Assembly (NCBI GenBank): GCA_910589415.1
Contig: OU342637.1
Location: 40,640,162-40,704,161, forward strand
Length of the DNA: 64,000 nt
Source: Malachius bipustulatus
Taxonomy: Eukaryota; Arthropoda; Insecta; Coleoptera; Melyridae
Direction: 5' to 3'
The position numbers were made by a program, and so were the translations under genes. Below, in pieces: positions 33,405 through 48,400 of this stretch. The notes below the pieces were generated by a model, which saw only the letters and a list, made by a program, of their open reading frames with translations, was not told the origin of the DNA and did not search any database. Positions within the stretch are counted from its first letter, which is position 1. Every line of letters begins with the position of its first letter.

Positions 33405-36400
33405 GTAAGTTTTGGATAGCTCGATTCAGTTTTATTGTCGCATGTCCCAAAATTTAACACAAAGTACATACCTACTGACTAATTTCTTAAGGTATCAGCT
33501 ATGAGCTAATAATGAGCTCGATTTAGGGTATGATATAACTGCTGTTTAGCTTTCCAATGATTCCCCTCACCAGCCCATTCCCCTTTTTCTACTCGCGTCG
33601 CTCTCAGCGTTGCCGTACGCAACTCGTTACCCGTACAAATCATATTTTGAAACTTTTATTTGCTGCATTAAGTCAGGGTAGAGTTTTTTTTTCCTTTAAA
33701 TGTCCCTAAAATGAAAAAAACCTACACCGACCAAAGACCTGTTTGTCTGAGATTGTCTGCAGAACGTAGTAGAACGAATAGCATGTGGCAACGCTGAGAG
33801 GAGTCAGCCGGTCGCAAGCAGACAACATGTAGTGGGGGTAATAGAGGGGTGTTTTGGAAAGCTAAAAAGCAGTATCACCTGATTTAGATTTGATCGCAGA
33901 TCTGGCAGTTAGCTATCACTTCTGATTTGCTTCTGATCTGAACATAGAGGAACTTGTGGAAAAAAAGACCAGACTATACACCAAAAGTGGTAAATATACA
34001 GAAGTGATAGGTAGTAACTGATTTTTATTGCTGAAAACTGAAAATGTTAACTGGTTAATCTTCTGTTAACAATGTGTATTAGGGATGCAACGTTTACCTT
34101 TTTTTTTGTAAACGTGTAAACGTAATCATTAAACCTCGGGATTTTTAACCAATAAATTTTACATTTTTCAACCTCTTTGCACAAGATGGATGAAAAACAT
34201 TTGCACAGGTAATACAATTTACACTGTTTTGTACACTTTTACTGCAATAAGCACAGACTGGATTTAAAACAGTCTGTTCACATCCAGCCATTTTGCTTTT
34301 TCAATGCTCCCACTGGAGATCTCATCATTACATTCGTTCTAGGTGTTTCTATATAGAATGTGAGCTTACTCCTAGTCTCCCTTTTCAGAACTACGAATTT
34401 CAACTGACTCAGCAAAAAGGGACAGTCCAATCTAGTGTTGGGAGTATTCGAATACCAGAATCGAGATGTATTCGATTCTCACAAGTACTCGCATGTCTCG
34501 ATTCTCTCAAGTACTCGGTGGTATCGATTCTTGTCGATTCCGACGTCAGAACAGAATTCGAATACTTGAAAAACATTCGAGTACTAGCATTCGAATACTA
34601 GATCTCGGATGGTCGCTGCTTGTTGTGCTTATGTCTCGGATCGTGGAGCGATTCTCGGCTCGCATGTGGGATCGGCGATTTTCGACGTCAGAAAAGAATT
34701 CGAATACTTTAATACGAGTACGAGTACAAGATCTCGGATGGGATGATGAATGTCTCGGGTCTCGCCTCGCGTCTCGATTCTCGGATGTGGAATCGGAACT
34801 CCTAATCGTGTCCATATTTATTGCATTACCGGATTGCCGCTATTATTATTTATTTTTATTATTGTGTTGTATTGTCTACAAACAAACTACTGCAGTCGCT
34901 TATAGACTAGATGAAATATGAAATCTATCTTTAATCTCACATTCCAAATATAAAATAAAATGTGTTTTACCTACCTAGGTACCTATACCTACCGTATCAT
35001 CATCATTCATTGTTTTAATTTTAATTTTAATAATTTTTAATGACTTGAATATGTACTGAATATGGGTACCTTTCGCAGTCATTTAAGTAATTATTTTAAT
35101 TAATAATTTAACATTACTATTATCCTTATAAATTTTACCTATATACCTACCTGACTTATACAAAAAGATCAAATTGTTTAAATTTTTCATACATCAGGTA
35201 GGTTAAAACTGTTAGTTGGATACAATTATTATTATGGGCAGGTCATAATAATAATTGTATCCAACTAACAGTTTTTTGGTGTACTGAAAATAAAATGAAG
35301 TTCACATAATTATAAGGTCATACCTATAGGTAGGTACCTAGTTAATATTCAACGCGATCCCGATATACCATAATATGCATATTAGTTATAGTAAAAAAGT
35401 TAATTTGTTAAGTTCCGTCTCCGTCTCGATCCTCGTATTAATAATAATATTAATAATAATAAGTGCCTATAACTAAGACAACTTCGGGAAAAGTCAATGA
35501 GGGGCACTATGTAGCAGGAATAGGAATCAAGGTCAAGCGGCTTCGACCTTCGACCAGCAGAATCGATCCTTATCCTTGTTCTCGTAGTACTCGTACTCAT
35601 TCATATCGTCAGTATTCGAATACTGAAGCATTCGAGTAGTAGTAGTAGGTAGTAGGTATCGGCAACAGCCCGATTCCGGAGTCCCGAGCGCGGCAGAATC
35701 GATCTTTGGTCTGGTACTCGTATCGTCAGTATTCGAATACTGAAGTATTCGATTCTGATAAGTATTCGAGTACTGAGGTCTCGATTCTTGAAAGTATTCG
35801 ATTCTGCCCATCACTAGTCCAATCTACTATGCAACAAATTATACAGAAACTTGAGACTGATATTCCTTCTTCTTGTGGACAGCGACTGCAAGTCAAACCT
35901 ATCCAACAAAACAGGATTCGAAAATCCCCTTGGCGGGTATACACCTGTGCTTTTGTACCTCAAATACTTCAACATTTTTCGCTGGAATCCATGTTGAAAC
36001 TCCGACAAGATACCACCTTTTATGAAATCATAGATATTATATCTGTGGAGAATGATTTCAAACACTTTAGCAAAATTTGAGAGTATAGAGACAAATCTAT
36101 AGTTCCCGATGTCAGTTGGGTCGCCTCCTTTCAAAATAGCACGCAATTTTCCATCGGTCCGGAAACACCGACGTTTTTATGCTCAGATTATAAATTATTG
36201 TCAGAGGAAGCGAAAAAACACAAGCGCAATCTCTGACTAAAAAGCCAGGGACCAGATCGCAACCAGCTGTCAGTTTGTTTCCCAACTTTTTAATAGCTCT
36301 GTGAACATCCTCCTCCCCAATTTGATCAATACCTATGTTGGGCCAGTTCCCGGTTATCTCATCGGTCAAGGATTCCGGCATGCCCGGCTGCTGGAATACA

Positions 36401-39400
36401 CTCCCCAACTGTTCGCAAAATGCATCTGTTATACCCTCAGGATCAGTAAATTCTCTACCATCCTTAAATATTTTGCCCGGTATTCTATTGCTGTTTTTTT
36501 GTTGATTAATGTAGGCCCAAAAACATTTATGACTATCCTGCTTAAGTAACTGTTCGGTGCCAGGAATATATTGTTTATGAGCTTTATTTAATTCGGATTT
36601 AATCATTTTACGTGATTTTTTGTGTGAGCCATCTTTTTTATACTGGGCGTGATATCTATTTTTCTTTTTTAGATTTTTTATAATTGAAGCAGTGTACTAT
36701 ACTGGATATTTACGCTGCCTTGTTTTAGTTTGTCTATATATGGGAACATGTTCATCAAAAATATCATGCAAAATCGTATAAAACTGGTTACATGCGTCAT
36801 CTACGTTATCATGATTATGTAGAATGTTCCAATTAGTTTCTGCCAAGCATTTATACAGGCCCGGCCCGGAAAATTGTTAAGTCAGTTTCTCCACTATCGA
36901 CCCTCAGCTTCAGTTGTTCCCGGACTTCCTGCAAGAGCTTTCTCTGATATGGCGTCTCGTCAGCTTTAATTGTTATCCCCTTAGATACTTCTCTCGATCT
37001 TAGTTTATATTTATTCTTCAGGATCATCTTCACTTGTCTAGGGTTGTTCAGGTCAACTTTTACAGGTCTCGGCCTGTCCTATCCATTGCCTCCCGTCTCT
37101 ATATTCTGTCTCTTACCAAGCCTAACAAATGAGGCAGTTCGAATCTTTAATTCCTCATCTGGTACTTTGTTTCCAATACTTCCTGCACCCCTGTCTGACT
37201 CTGGAGAAATTTCAGGTAGGCCATACATTATAATATTACTTTCACGTTCCATACGCCCTTTGACTTCATTGACAACAGCCTCGAACACCTCTGGCGGCAT
37301 CTGCTTGGAATCGACGTCGTATTCTCGAGCCTTGAATGCCTTTTCAATACAGTCTCTAACATTTCCTTTAATTCAGAAAGCTGATCTGTAGTTCTGTTGC
37401 ACTTATTGCAGAAAAACTTCACTCCCCCTGTTTCGCGCAGACAACGCACTGTTTCATTGTTATGTCCGTTTCTGATGGGTGGATACCTAGTCCAGTCAAA
37501 TTAGACGAAAAAGGCATCGAATTATGCATTTCATGCGGAAAAGAAAATCTTTTGTGTGGGGGTTGGGTAGTCCATGGAGAGTCTAAATCCAAAAATGCGA
37601 CCTCCTACCCCTTGTGAATTAGCCGCCATATTGGTTTTAGGGGTGGATGGAATTTTTGCACTTTACGACGTTAATTCGCATTTTACCGAAAAAAGTGTCA
37701 TTACTTACTTTATTCAGAAAAACATTCTCCACAAATTTGCATATGTGACATTTTTCCGTATTTGCAATATTTAATGACCTACAGGTGATTCATTAAGAAC
37801 ACGGGGGATGAAAAATTGGTATTTTCGGAATAACTCCTTTTTTTCAATCGCAATCCAAAAATTGTTCGCACAAAATTTGTAGCGCTTACAATTACGAACA
37901 TTTAACATAGCAATATCTCATTAATCGGACCAATAATTGTTGCGCAGTAGTGCGTCAAAGTCATTAAGGTGAGATTGGGCCAATTAGGTTTCTCAGGCCG
38001 ACTCGCTCCAAATAGGGCTGCCGTATATAGATAAGATTTGTCTGTGATGTGGTAAAACCAATAAAAACGTGTCTAGACAAGCCTAGAAAATATATGCACT
38101 TTTAAAAAAACATTAGCCTGTTCGTGAAAATCTGGAAACACATCCCAAAAAAAGTCATTCGATCAGTTGGGAAACGACCAGTGTTCCAAAATGAGTGACT
38201 CAGACGTTCTCTGAAACAACGACCAACTGACATGATATTTGATGAGAATTCGATCCCGTCCATGACTCAGGAAAAGTTTCTTTCGAACGATAAAAATAAA
38301 AAATCGTTCATCAATCTCCTCGTGACACGTATGAAAAATTCCGCCATCGGCGCAGCCGTTGCAGAAGAGGATGCAGATCTGCTCATCGTAGAATCAGCTC
38401 TTGGTGAAGCTCCATTCTACGACGCTGTTTTCATCATCGGCTCCGATGTGGACCTTTTGGCCTTACTGACGGGATTGTGTCCAGATAATGTGAAGAACGT
38501 TTTTCTCAGGAAACCTCACAAGGCCGGACTCGGCAACAAGTATTTTCGCCACGCACCTTGAAGCATGGTCCACTGATTTCGGAAAATATCCTGTTTTTAC
38601 ATGCTTTCAGTGGTTGCGATACGACGTCTGCATTCTTCGGGATAGGAAAGTCTAAATGTATCTCAACCTTGGAAAAAAATCCCAGCCTTGAATCCTTGAT
38701 TGCGTCATTCAAGGACGAATATGCTGATTCTAAGACTCTTGAAAATGCTGGCGAGCAGTTTATAATATCTTTATATGGGGATACAGCTACAAGTGACGGT
38801 TTGAATGGATGCAGATATAAACGTTTCGCTAAATCATCAGCAAAAAGTAAATGCAACCTAGCAGCTTTACCACCAACTGCCGAAGCAGCAAAATACCACA
38901 CTCATCGGACCTACTACCAAATACAAAAATGGCTCAACAATGAAAAAAATCCTGAGCACTGGGCATGGAAAAAAGATTCGAGGGGTTGGATGCCATTGAC
39001 TACCACTGGGGATCCTGCACCACAATCGTTGATGAAGTTGATATCCTGCAAATGTACGAAAAATTGTGGGTCAGCTTGTGGCTGCCGAAAAGCGGGTCTT
39101 CACTGTACGGCGATCTGCCAGAACTGTTCCGGGGAAATATGCGACAACGTACCAGAAAAACTCTCAGCGATGGATGAGTTTGAAAATGATAACGACGACG
39201 AAGAACCCGATTCTTGGCAAAAAATCGCAGTACATTCTCTGGATCACATCGACATAAGAATCAATTCACCTGGTTCTTCACGGAAAAAAAGAAAAAATGA
39301 GAACGATAGCTTCCCAATAAACACCGGCCTATATATGTGAAACCCAAAGGAAATAAATAAACATTTTTTTGAATACGATTTACCATTGAATTTTTTTCTA

Positions 39401-42400
39401 ATGCGATAATATTCCTCGGCTTCGCCTCGAAATATTAATTCACATTCGTCTAAAGAAAATTTCGTCCTATGGTATAGGTACATAAAATACTATTATTATG
39501 AATAATTTAACACAACTTGTACGACAGTCGCTTATACTTTCGAGAGTCTAGATTCTAGGTTATGAATTTTGACAAATTCAAAACCTAAGATTCATGATAT
39601 TTTGACTACCTACATCAATTGGATTGGACGAGTGAAAGGTTAAGTTCGCAGACTTCGGCGCACTACTGCGCAACAATAATTGGTCCGATTAATGAGATAT
39701 AGTTATGTAAATGTTCGTAATTGTAAGCGCTACAAGTTTTGTGGGAACAATTTTTGGATTGCGATTGAAAAAAAGGATTTATTCCGAAAATACCAATTTT
39801 TCATCCCCCTTGTTCTTAATGAATCACCTGTAGGTCATTAAATATTGCAAATACGAAAAAATGTCACATATGCAAATTTGTGGAGAATGTTTTTCTGAAT
39901 AAAGTAAGTAATGGCACTTTTTTCGGTAAAATGCGAATTAACGTCGTAAAGTGCAAAAACTCCATCCACCCCTAAAACCAATATGGCGGCTAATTCACAA
40001 GGGGTAGGAGGTCGCATTTTTGGATTTAGACTCTCCATGGACTACCCAACTCCCACACAAAATATTTTCTTTTCCGCATGAAATGCACATTTAAATCCTA
40101 CTTTGACTGAACAAACCAGGTTTACTTGGAATATGTGTTTGGGTACAAAAACACGATGTGGCAACAGTGCAGTAACCTTGTATTAAAATATTAAAACAAA
40201 TCCACGCCCGACTCAGGCCTCGATAATATAATCAGTAGATAAGCAACCAAGAAAGAAAGCCAAAACAGGTAAACAACCGCAATCTATGCCAATTGCAATA
40301 AAAAATGTAGCTCAAAGATCATAATTCACTGCTAGTTACGTAGAGCGCGGCAGGAGCTTCAATTTGATATAAAACAACACAATTAATCAATGCACTAGCT
40401 TGCAAAAATCAAGCAAAACGAAGAGCACCTCACGACTGTACTTGTCAATTTATTATTATCGTTATTATATTATTATTATCATATGTTTCCTTACAGTGTA
40501 CTTGAAATTTTTGTACAGGGTGATTGAAAATCTGGTAATTTCCATGTGAAAAGTTAAGACAGTGTGCCGTTCTTTCGCACACTTTATAAGTTGGTCTCGG
40601 CTAGCTCGTTTTATGGCACAAAAGGGAGTGGGAATAACTCAGATTTGAATAAATCTCGATCTCGGAATACAAACCTCTGCGATTCGGCTGGAATAAAAAA
40701 ACTTGGTGCTAGAAGGTCTAATGGGGCGCCACGCTGTTACTTATACTTAAGGGTATGTTTCAAGAGATCATTATTGTCACAACAGCGAAGGGAACAATAA
40801 GATTACCATGGCAAAAGCTGCGCAATAAAAGTGCTGGCTGAATACACCACTGGGTCAGGCCTAATAATTATTATTCTTACTATACTCAGCACTCTAACCC
40901 TACAAAGTTTCCCAGTCTAGTATTATTAATATCAATACTATCGCAATAATTATCAATTACTATTTCAAAGAATGAGAAATAAACTCTCAGTAACATTAAC
41001 AATGATTATTGCTATCACTGACCAGTTGTCTGATCTAATCAGCACTTGGATTACCTATTTAATCATTAATAGGAGAATGTCGAAAGGATCAACTACCTAC
41101 TTACTTCAATAATATAAATTTAATGGTATAATATAAATTTTAAATAAAGTAACAACGGTATAAAATTACATCTGGGTATTTGTACTCCGTCTTCCGTGCA
41201 CGCAAGAGTAAGTTTACAAGGCCAATATCACAGCCAATTTATCACGAATGGTGGTTCAGGAACTAGTAATTTAAAGAATGTAAACTTTCAGGTTAGCTGT
41301 GGTCGTAACACTTTATCACCTATATACATGAAATAAACGGTATGGCTAATCTTGACTAGAATAATTGAAATTAATAAAAGAGGAAATAGTTTGACTCAGC
41401 CTGGATCCAGCGGTGGTTGTTCGGCCGTTCGTTGGTCGAGGGATCGGCTATACTGAAGTTTCAGAATAGTAGGCACTAAGTTCTCGGAAGTGGTCGTGAC
41501 GTATAAGCGCTCAGTTGGAGCATTCAGTGGCGGACGCAAAATATCAAAATAGGTTCAGACAATAATGAATTTATTGAGAAATATAATTGTAAACTTCTAA
41601 ATAATATAGCATATCGATGGTGAACTGGCAATAAGTCCTATCTCAAAAAAGTAAATTGGTCAGGAAGCGAAAAAAACGTTCTTTTTTTTTAATTTAGAAT
41701 TTCCGAAACAAGAAAAAAAATACGTATATGTTTATTTTGTTACAGATACTTAAATTAGCAATAAATATTAATCACATGCTGAACGTGTATAATAGCAGAT
41801 AGGACAATTTAACACAATAAACGGAAAATGCCTGAAATTTCAGATAGGACATATTGCCAGTTCACCATCGATATAGCAAAAATAAAAATAGCAAAGAAAA
41901 TAGGAAAAAAATAGTACCTTAGTCATCGTCAGAAGAAAAATCGTCGGATGATGGACAACTATCCCGATCACCGTTATCGTTCAAGTTGATAATTAATGGC
42001 TCAACCGAAACATCAACTATTGTGTCTAGATCCCACATTCTGTCTTCTTCTTTTGTAGTATGTCGGATGCAGTTTCTCCATGTTTCAGCCGTCACATCTC
42101 CTATTGCAGTAGCTAGCAGGCGTTTCACTTCATCCATCTTGAAGGTCACGTTTTGTTTCGCCACTTGGTTTTTTATTTGAGCCCAAATAAGTTCTATAGG
42201 ATTCAGTTCACAGTGGTAAGGAGGGAGGCGGTGTACAATGATGTTGCACTCGCGAGCCAATTCGTCGACAGCATATCTCTTAAAATGAGGTATTTGTGCC
42301 CTTGCGATGTTTAATAGTTGCACTTTTAACATGTTGTCATCAAATGGTATATTTCTTTGAGCCAGCCAGTTAATGATGTCACCTTTTCGCCATGCAGTTG

Positions 42401-45400
42401 TTGGCGATGGCTCCAATCGTCGACTATGGTAGGAAGCATTGTCCATTACCACGACCGAATTTGGCTCAAGGCTTGGTAAAATTTTTAAAAACCAGCTTTC
42501 GAATTTTTCCGCATCCATTTCCTCATGGTAGTCACTAGTTTTCTTCGATTCGAAAAGTAGCAATCCGTTTTCCAAAAAACCCGAATCACTACCTATGTGA
42601 GTTATTATGAGCCTCCGCCCCTTGCCCGCTGGCGCTTTTAGACCTGTGGAAAAACCTTCAAAAAAAGCTTGTCGACGGCTTGTTATTTCCAAATCTTGCC
42701 AAATTTTCGAAACAGTATGACCTTGATTCAGCCAAGTTTCGTCTAAGAAATATATTTTCTTCCCTTCACGACGATACTCTCGAATTTTTTGTAAATAATT
42801 TCTCCGCCACAAAATTATTTTTTCTCTTTCTATAAGAAGACTTTTTCTCTGCCTTTTCATATGCGTTATGTTCATTTGTCTTAATGTCCGCAATAAGACA
42901 CGTCGCGATATTTTCGGCATTGCGTCATCCGAATTGATTTCGGCAGCGATTGCTTTTAATGTTGGAATTTCATTTAGGAAAAAGAACGAATGAAATTTTC
43001 TCCGAACGGCGTATTTTATGTCATCATCAATGTCAATGCGTTTTCTCCCCCTTGTTTCAATATTTTCAGCTACCTTTTCTGTTCCGCCTTTGGACTCTTT
43101 GAAAGTTTTCAAGATTCGGTGTACACTCCTAGTTGACACTTTGGTTAAATCACTACACAAAGCAACTACATCGTTTACCAACATACTTTGATTCCTTTCA
43201 CGGAGTCCACAATACACGTTGTATATAATAGTTTTTTCTCCTGTAGATAAATTGGTACGACGACGTTTACTTTGGCTGCTCTCGCCTTCCATATTGCTCA
43301 CAACTGTAAATTTAAACAGTATTTCACTTCGGCACTCAAAGAAGCTTGCTTCTTGCCCGTTTACACCACAGTGAGAACTGAGAAATAAGATTCAGACAGG
43401 AAATCTGATAAGCGACTGTCAGGTAACTGAATTACTGGTTGCCTGGTACTTATTTATTTATTATTATAATCTTATATTATTTAGTGATCTGTGATATTGA
43501 CAATGACAATTAATACATTTCATGTTTCTGGTTTTATTTTATATTTGAATAAATCAGTTTACGTCCGGCACTCATGGTGTTTGGTATTAAACCTCCCCAC
43601 AACTATATAATATGGCGCAGTCAGTATCGGTAGTCAGTATTGGTATCAGTGTTAGTTCGTCAATTTAATAATTGAAAGTCGAAGTATAAATTAATAAAGT
43701 ACCTACGAGCAATATAAATTAAAGCAAATAATAGTAAAAATTAAAGGCACGCATGACGAAAGAAGATAAAAAAGTAACAATAAATGTTAGTGAAGAAGAA
43801 AAAGTAAAATTAAGTATGGATATCAAAGGACCGGCACCAATGTGCATGTCAGGCAATATGGCCGAAAATTGGAAAATTTGGCTACTGAAATTCAGAAATT
43901 ATGTGAAAGCGGCGAATCTCGATATGAAAAATCAAGGGATGCTATGTGCACAACTTCTTCATTTCCTAGGAGAAGATGCCATTCCAATATATATGACGTT
44001 CATCATTCCGAAAGAAGAGGAAGACAAATTAGAACCTCTAATTAATAAATTTGATAATTATTTCGTGCCAAAGAAAAACATCGTTTATGAACGATACAAA
44101 TTTCTGTCATATCGACAAACCAATGAAACAATCGAACAATTTGTTACTGAACTCAAAAACAAGGCAAAGCAGAGTGAATTAGGAGATCTACAAGACGAGT
44201 TGGTGAAAACTATGTTAATTATCGGAATCAAAGAAGATAATTTACGAGAAAAACTTTTAGAAAAAACCAGCCTGACCTTGGATAAAGCTGTGGAATTCTG
44301 TATAATAGCAGAAAATACGAAGCAACAAAACAAGGAGATGACCAGTAAAGCGAGAGGCAACCTGGAGGTCGACGTGGTGAGAAATACTTCCAGACAACAA
44401 TCCAACGTTGTCAAATCCTCAAGTCCTGCATCAGCAAACTATCATCATGAGTATCGATATCGTAATAGTGGAAGCAGACCTGGCAACGCAGCAATCAAAA
44501 CGCAGTATCGCGGAATGAGAAATAATGGCAGAAATAACAGCACATCAATGTCAAGGTCAAGAAATCAAATGATTGTCAACTGCACAAAATGCAAGAAGAC
44601 TCATGAAATTAATAAATGTCCTGCATTTGGGAAGCAATGCACGGTATGTAAGAAATTCAATCATTTTTCTTATGCTTGCAGAATGAACCACATCAATTTA
44701 ATTGAAACAAATGAAGAAAACATGATGAGACAACAAGAAGAAAATGCAATAACAAGTAATGACACTTTTACAATAGATGAAGTATGTGGTAATTCAGACC
44801 AAAACAAGGAGTGGTTAACTGAAATAAAAATAAACAATGTGAGTACGAAATTCAAAATAGATTGTGGAGCGAAAGTGAATTTAATATCTAAAGATAAATT
44901 AATTAAGATAAATCCTTGTTTACTTGATAAAATCAGAAATGTCGACGATATTTTAATGACTTATACAAAACAAAAAATTAAAATTTTAGGTAAACTTAAT
45001 ACAGATGTTGAATATAAAAATGAAATTTATAATTTAGATTTCTATGTAACTAAAGAAAACCATCAATCGATTTTGGGACTAGGTGCTAGTACTCATTTGG
45101 GGATGATTAAAAGAATAGATGATGTCACAAATAATAATTCAGAAATAGATAATTTACTTATAGAATATAAAGATGTGTTTGAAGGCATAGGTAACATTGG
45201 TCTACCTTATCATATTGAAATAGAAGAAGGTGCCAAACCGGTTGTTCAGCCCATTCGTAAAATTCCTTTTGCATTAGAAAAAGAGGTAAAAAAATGTTTA
45301 GATCACATGGAAGAAAACAAAATTATTGAAAAAGTAAATGAAACCACTGAATGGTTAAATGCAGTAGTATTGGTGAAAAAAGCAAATGGTTCTCTACGTA

Positions 45401-48400
45401 TTTGTCTAGATCCACGTGATCTTAATAAAGTAATGAAAAAACAACATTGTAAAATACCGACATTTGATGAAATTTCCTCAAAATTAAAAAATGCAAAATT
45501 TTTCTCAACTTTAGATGTAACCTCAAGTTTTTGGTGTATACCTCTAGATGAAGATAGCAGCAAATTATGTACTTTTGGAACTATTTTTGGCACTTACAAA
45601 TTCTTACGAATGCCATTTGGTATAAAGGCAGCAAGTGAACTTTTTCAGGACAGGTTTAGGCAAATGTTTAAAGCTGAAGGTGTAGCTGTTTACATAGATG
45701 ATTTGTTAGTATGGGGTGAAGATCAGGAACAGCATAATAAAAGGCTGAAATCTGTTTTAGAAGTGGCAAGAAAAAATAATGTCAAATTTAATGTAGATAA
45801 ATGCAAATTTAATAAAAGCGAAGTGACATATTTAGGTTATAAATTTTCAAAAGATGGTATCTCAATTGACGATGAAAAAACAGAAGCAATAAAAAATATG
45901 CCTATACCTAAAGACAAGAAAGATGTTCAGAGATTTCTAGGTCTTATAACATATGTGGGTAGATTTGTAAATAATTTATCAGAAAAAACAAAACCCTTAC
46001 GTGATTTAATTAAAAATAATACGATGTTCAATTGGCAAAAAATACATGAGGATGCGTTTAATAAATTAAAACAAATTATAATATCTAGTGATTCATTAAA
46101 ATTTTTTGATCCAAATGAAGAAGTAGTAATTTCAGTTGATGCATCTAAAAACGGTTTAGGCGCAGCATTACTGCAAGGTGATAAGCCCTGTGCTTATGCA
46201 TCTAGAGCTATGACAGACACTCAGACTAGATACGCACAAATAGAAAAAGAATTGTTAGCTGTTTGTTTCGGGGTGGAAAAATTTCATCAGTATGTATTTG
46301 GTCGAAGATTCACAGTCGAAACTGATCACAAACCACTTATTAATATTTTTGAGAAACCATTAAATATGTGCCCTGCGAGGTTACAGAGAATGTTACTGTC
46401 TTTGCAAAAATATGATATAAATCTAATTTATAAGCCTGGCAAAGGTCTGGTAATTGCTGACAGTTTGTCACGTGCCACGATCGATAAAAAATATGTTGAT
46501 AATAAAGATTTAGAAGCTCAAATTTGTTTAATAGAAAAAAATGTATCAATAACTGAGGAAAGACTGCTCGAATTGAAAAAACTGACTCAAACAGACAATG
46601 AATTGAAATTATTGCAAAAATATATAATTGATGGATGGCCAAAAAGTAAAACTAAAATTCCGGTAGATATACGACCGTATTATAAATTTAAAAATGAGAT
46701 AACTGAAGCTAATGGCATAATTTATAAAAATCAGAGAATAATTATTCCGGCAAAGATGAGAAGCAAAGTTCTTAACAGTTTGCATCAAGGACATTTTGGA
46801 ATTAATAACTGTTTACAGAGAGCTCAAGAATCAGTATACTGGCCTGGTATATCTTCTCAAATTGAGAACATTGTAAGTAGATGTGAAGTATGTCAAACTT
46901 TTTCAAATTCAAAACCTAAAGAATTCCTACAAAATATTGAAATTCCTAAGAAACCGTGGAGTAAAGTTGGAGTTGATTTATTTGAATTTAGACGTGAAAA
47001 TTATCTCCTGGTGGTAGATTACTATTCCAAATATTTTGAACTTGTAAGTCTTAAAAATAACACATCATCAGAAAACATAATAAATAAATTGAAAAGCATT
47101 TTTGCAAGACACGGTATTCCAAATTTTTTGATTTCAGATAATGCTCCAAATTTAGTTAGTCAGAAGTTTGAAAGGTTTTCAGAGTCTTGGAACTTCAAAC
47201 ATGTAACATCATCGCCGTATCATCAGCAAGCGAACGGCCTAGCGGAACGTACTATTCAAACGGTAAAAAACATGATGAAAAAATGTTTTGAAAATGGCGA
47301 AGATATTTACATGTCATTGCTGGCATACCGCAATACTCCCGTTTACAATTCATTTACCCCAGCTCAAATATTAATGTCGCGCATACTACGTGATGACATA
47401 CCTAGAAAACCATCGATGCTAGAACCAAAAATCATTAATAAAAAGCATTTTCATAATAAATTAAATTCAGCTCAGAAATCATATAAAACATACTATGATA
47501 GAAATGCTCATTTCAGAAAATCATTTACAAGGGGTGATAGCATCTGGTACCAAGATAAACCACAGTCTAGATGGAGAAAGGGAAAGATAGTAGATGTCTT
47601 GAAAGATAGAACTTATAAAATTTTAAGAGCAGATAATTCTATGATTGTTAGAAATAGTAAGTTCATAAAATCTAATGTAAAAAACTGTACAAATTCATAT
47701 AATTCACATAGATATGAATATGATTTTGATGATGAAGATCCTCAGTCCATCACATCTGATTTATCGGATGACAAAGATCAATTAAATAATCAAATTAATG
47801 ACGAAAACAGAGCTTGTCAGCCGTCTTCAGATTTGTATGTGACTAGATCCGGAAGAACAGTTAAAGCCCCTGTTCTTTTTAATTCGTAAATTAATTTTTA
47901 GTATAAGTAAGATAAGTCTAATTTTTTCTAGCTGGTAAGAATCAACATGTAGTTGATTATTGTAGAATAATTAATTTTGAGATATTTTGGGGACATGAGG
48001 GAGAGTAAATTTTATGTTAATATTTTCATTTAATAGTTAAGGATGGACACTGTAAATACTTTTTGTTATATTTAATAATTGCACTGTTATAAGGATAACT
48101 CAATTTCAATTTAATGTAATTCACAATACTTCAGATGTAAGAGTACAACAATTGTTGATTTTTAATTTAATAACTATGTATGTCATAGTGCTCTACATTA
48201 TTTAAAAATTGTTCTGTAAAAAGGGGGATGTCAGGTAACTGAATTACTGGTTGCCTGGTACTTATTTATTTATTATTATAATCTTATATTATTTAGTGAT
48301 CTGTGATATTGACAATGACAATTAATACATTTCATGTTTCTGGTTTTATTTTATATTTGAATAAATCAGTTTACGTCCGGCACTCATGGTGTTTGGTATT

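Noticed and set aside
37574..40038. Two nearly identical 66-codon frames in opposite directions
   Set aside because: They are the same sequence in the two inverted arms of one element, without a recognisable motif.
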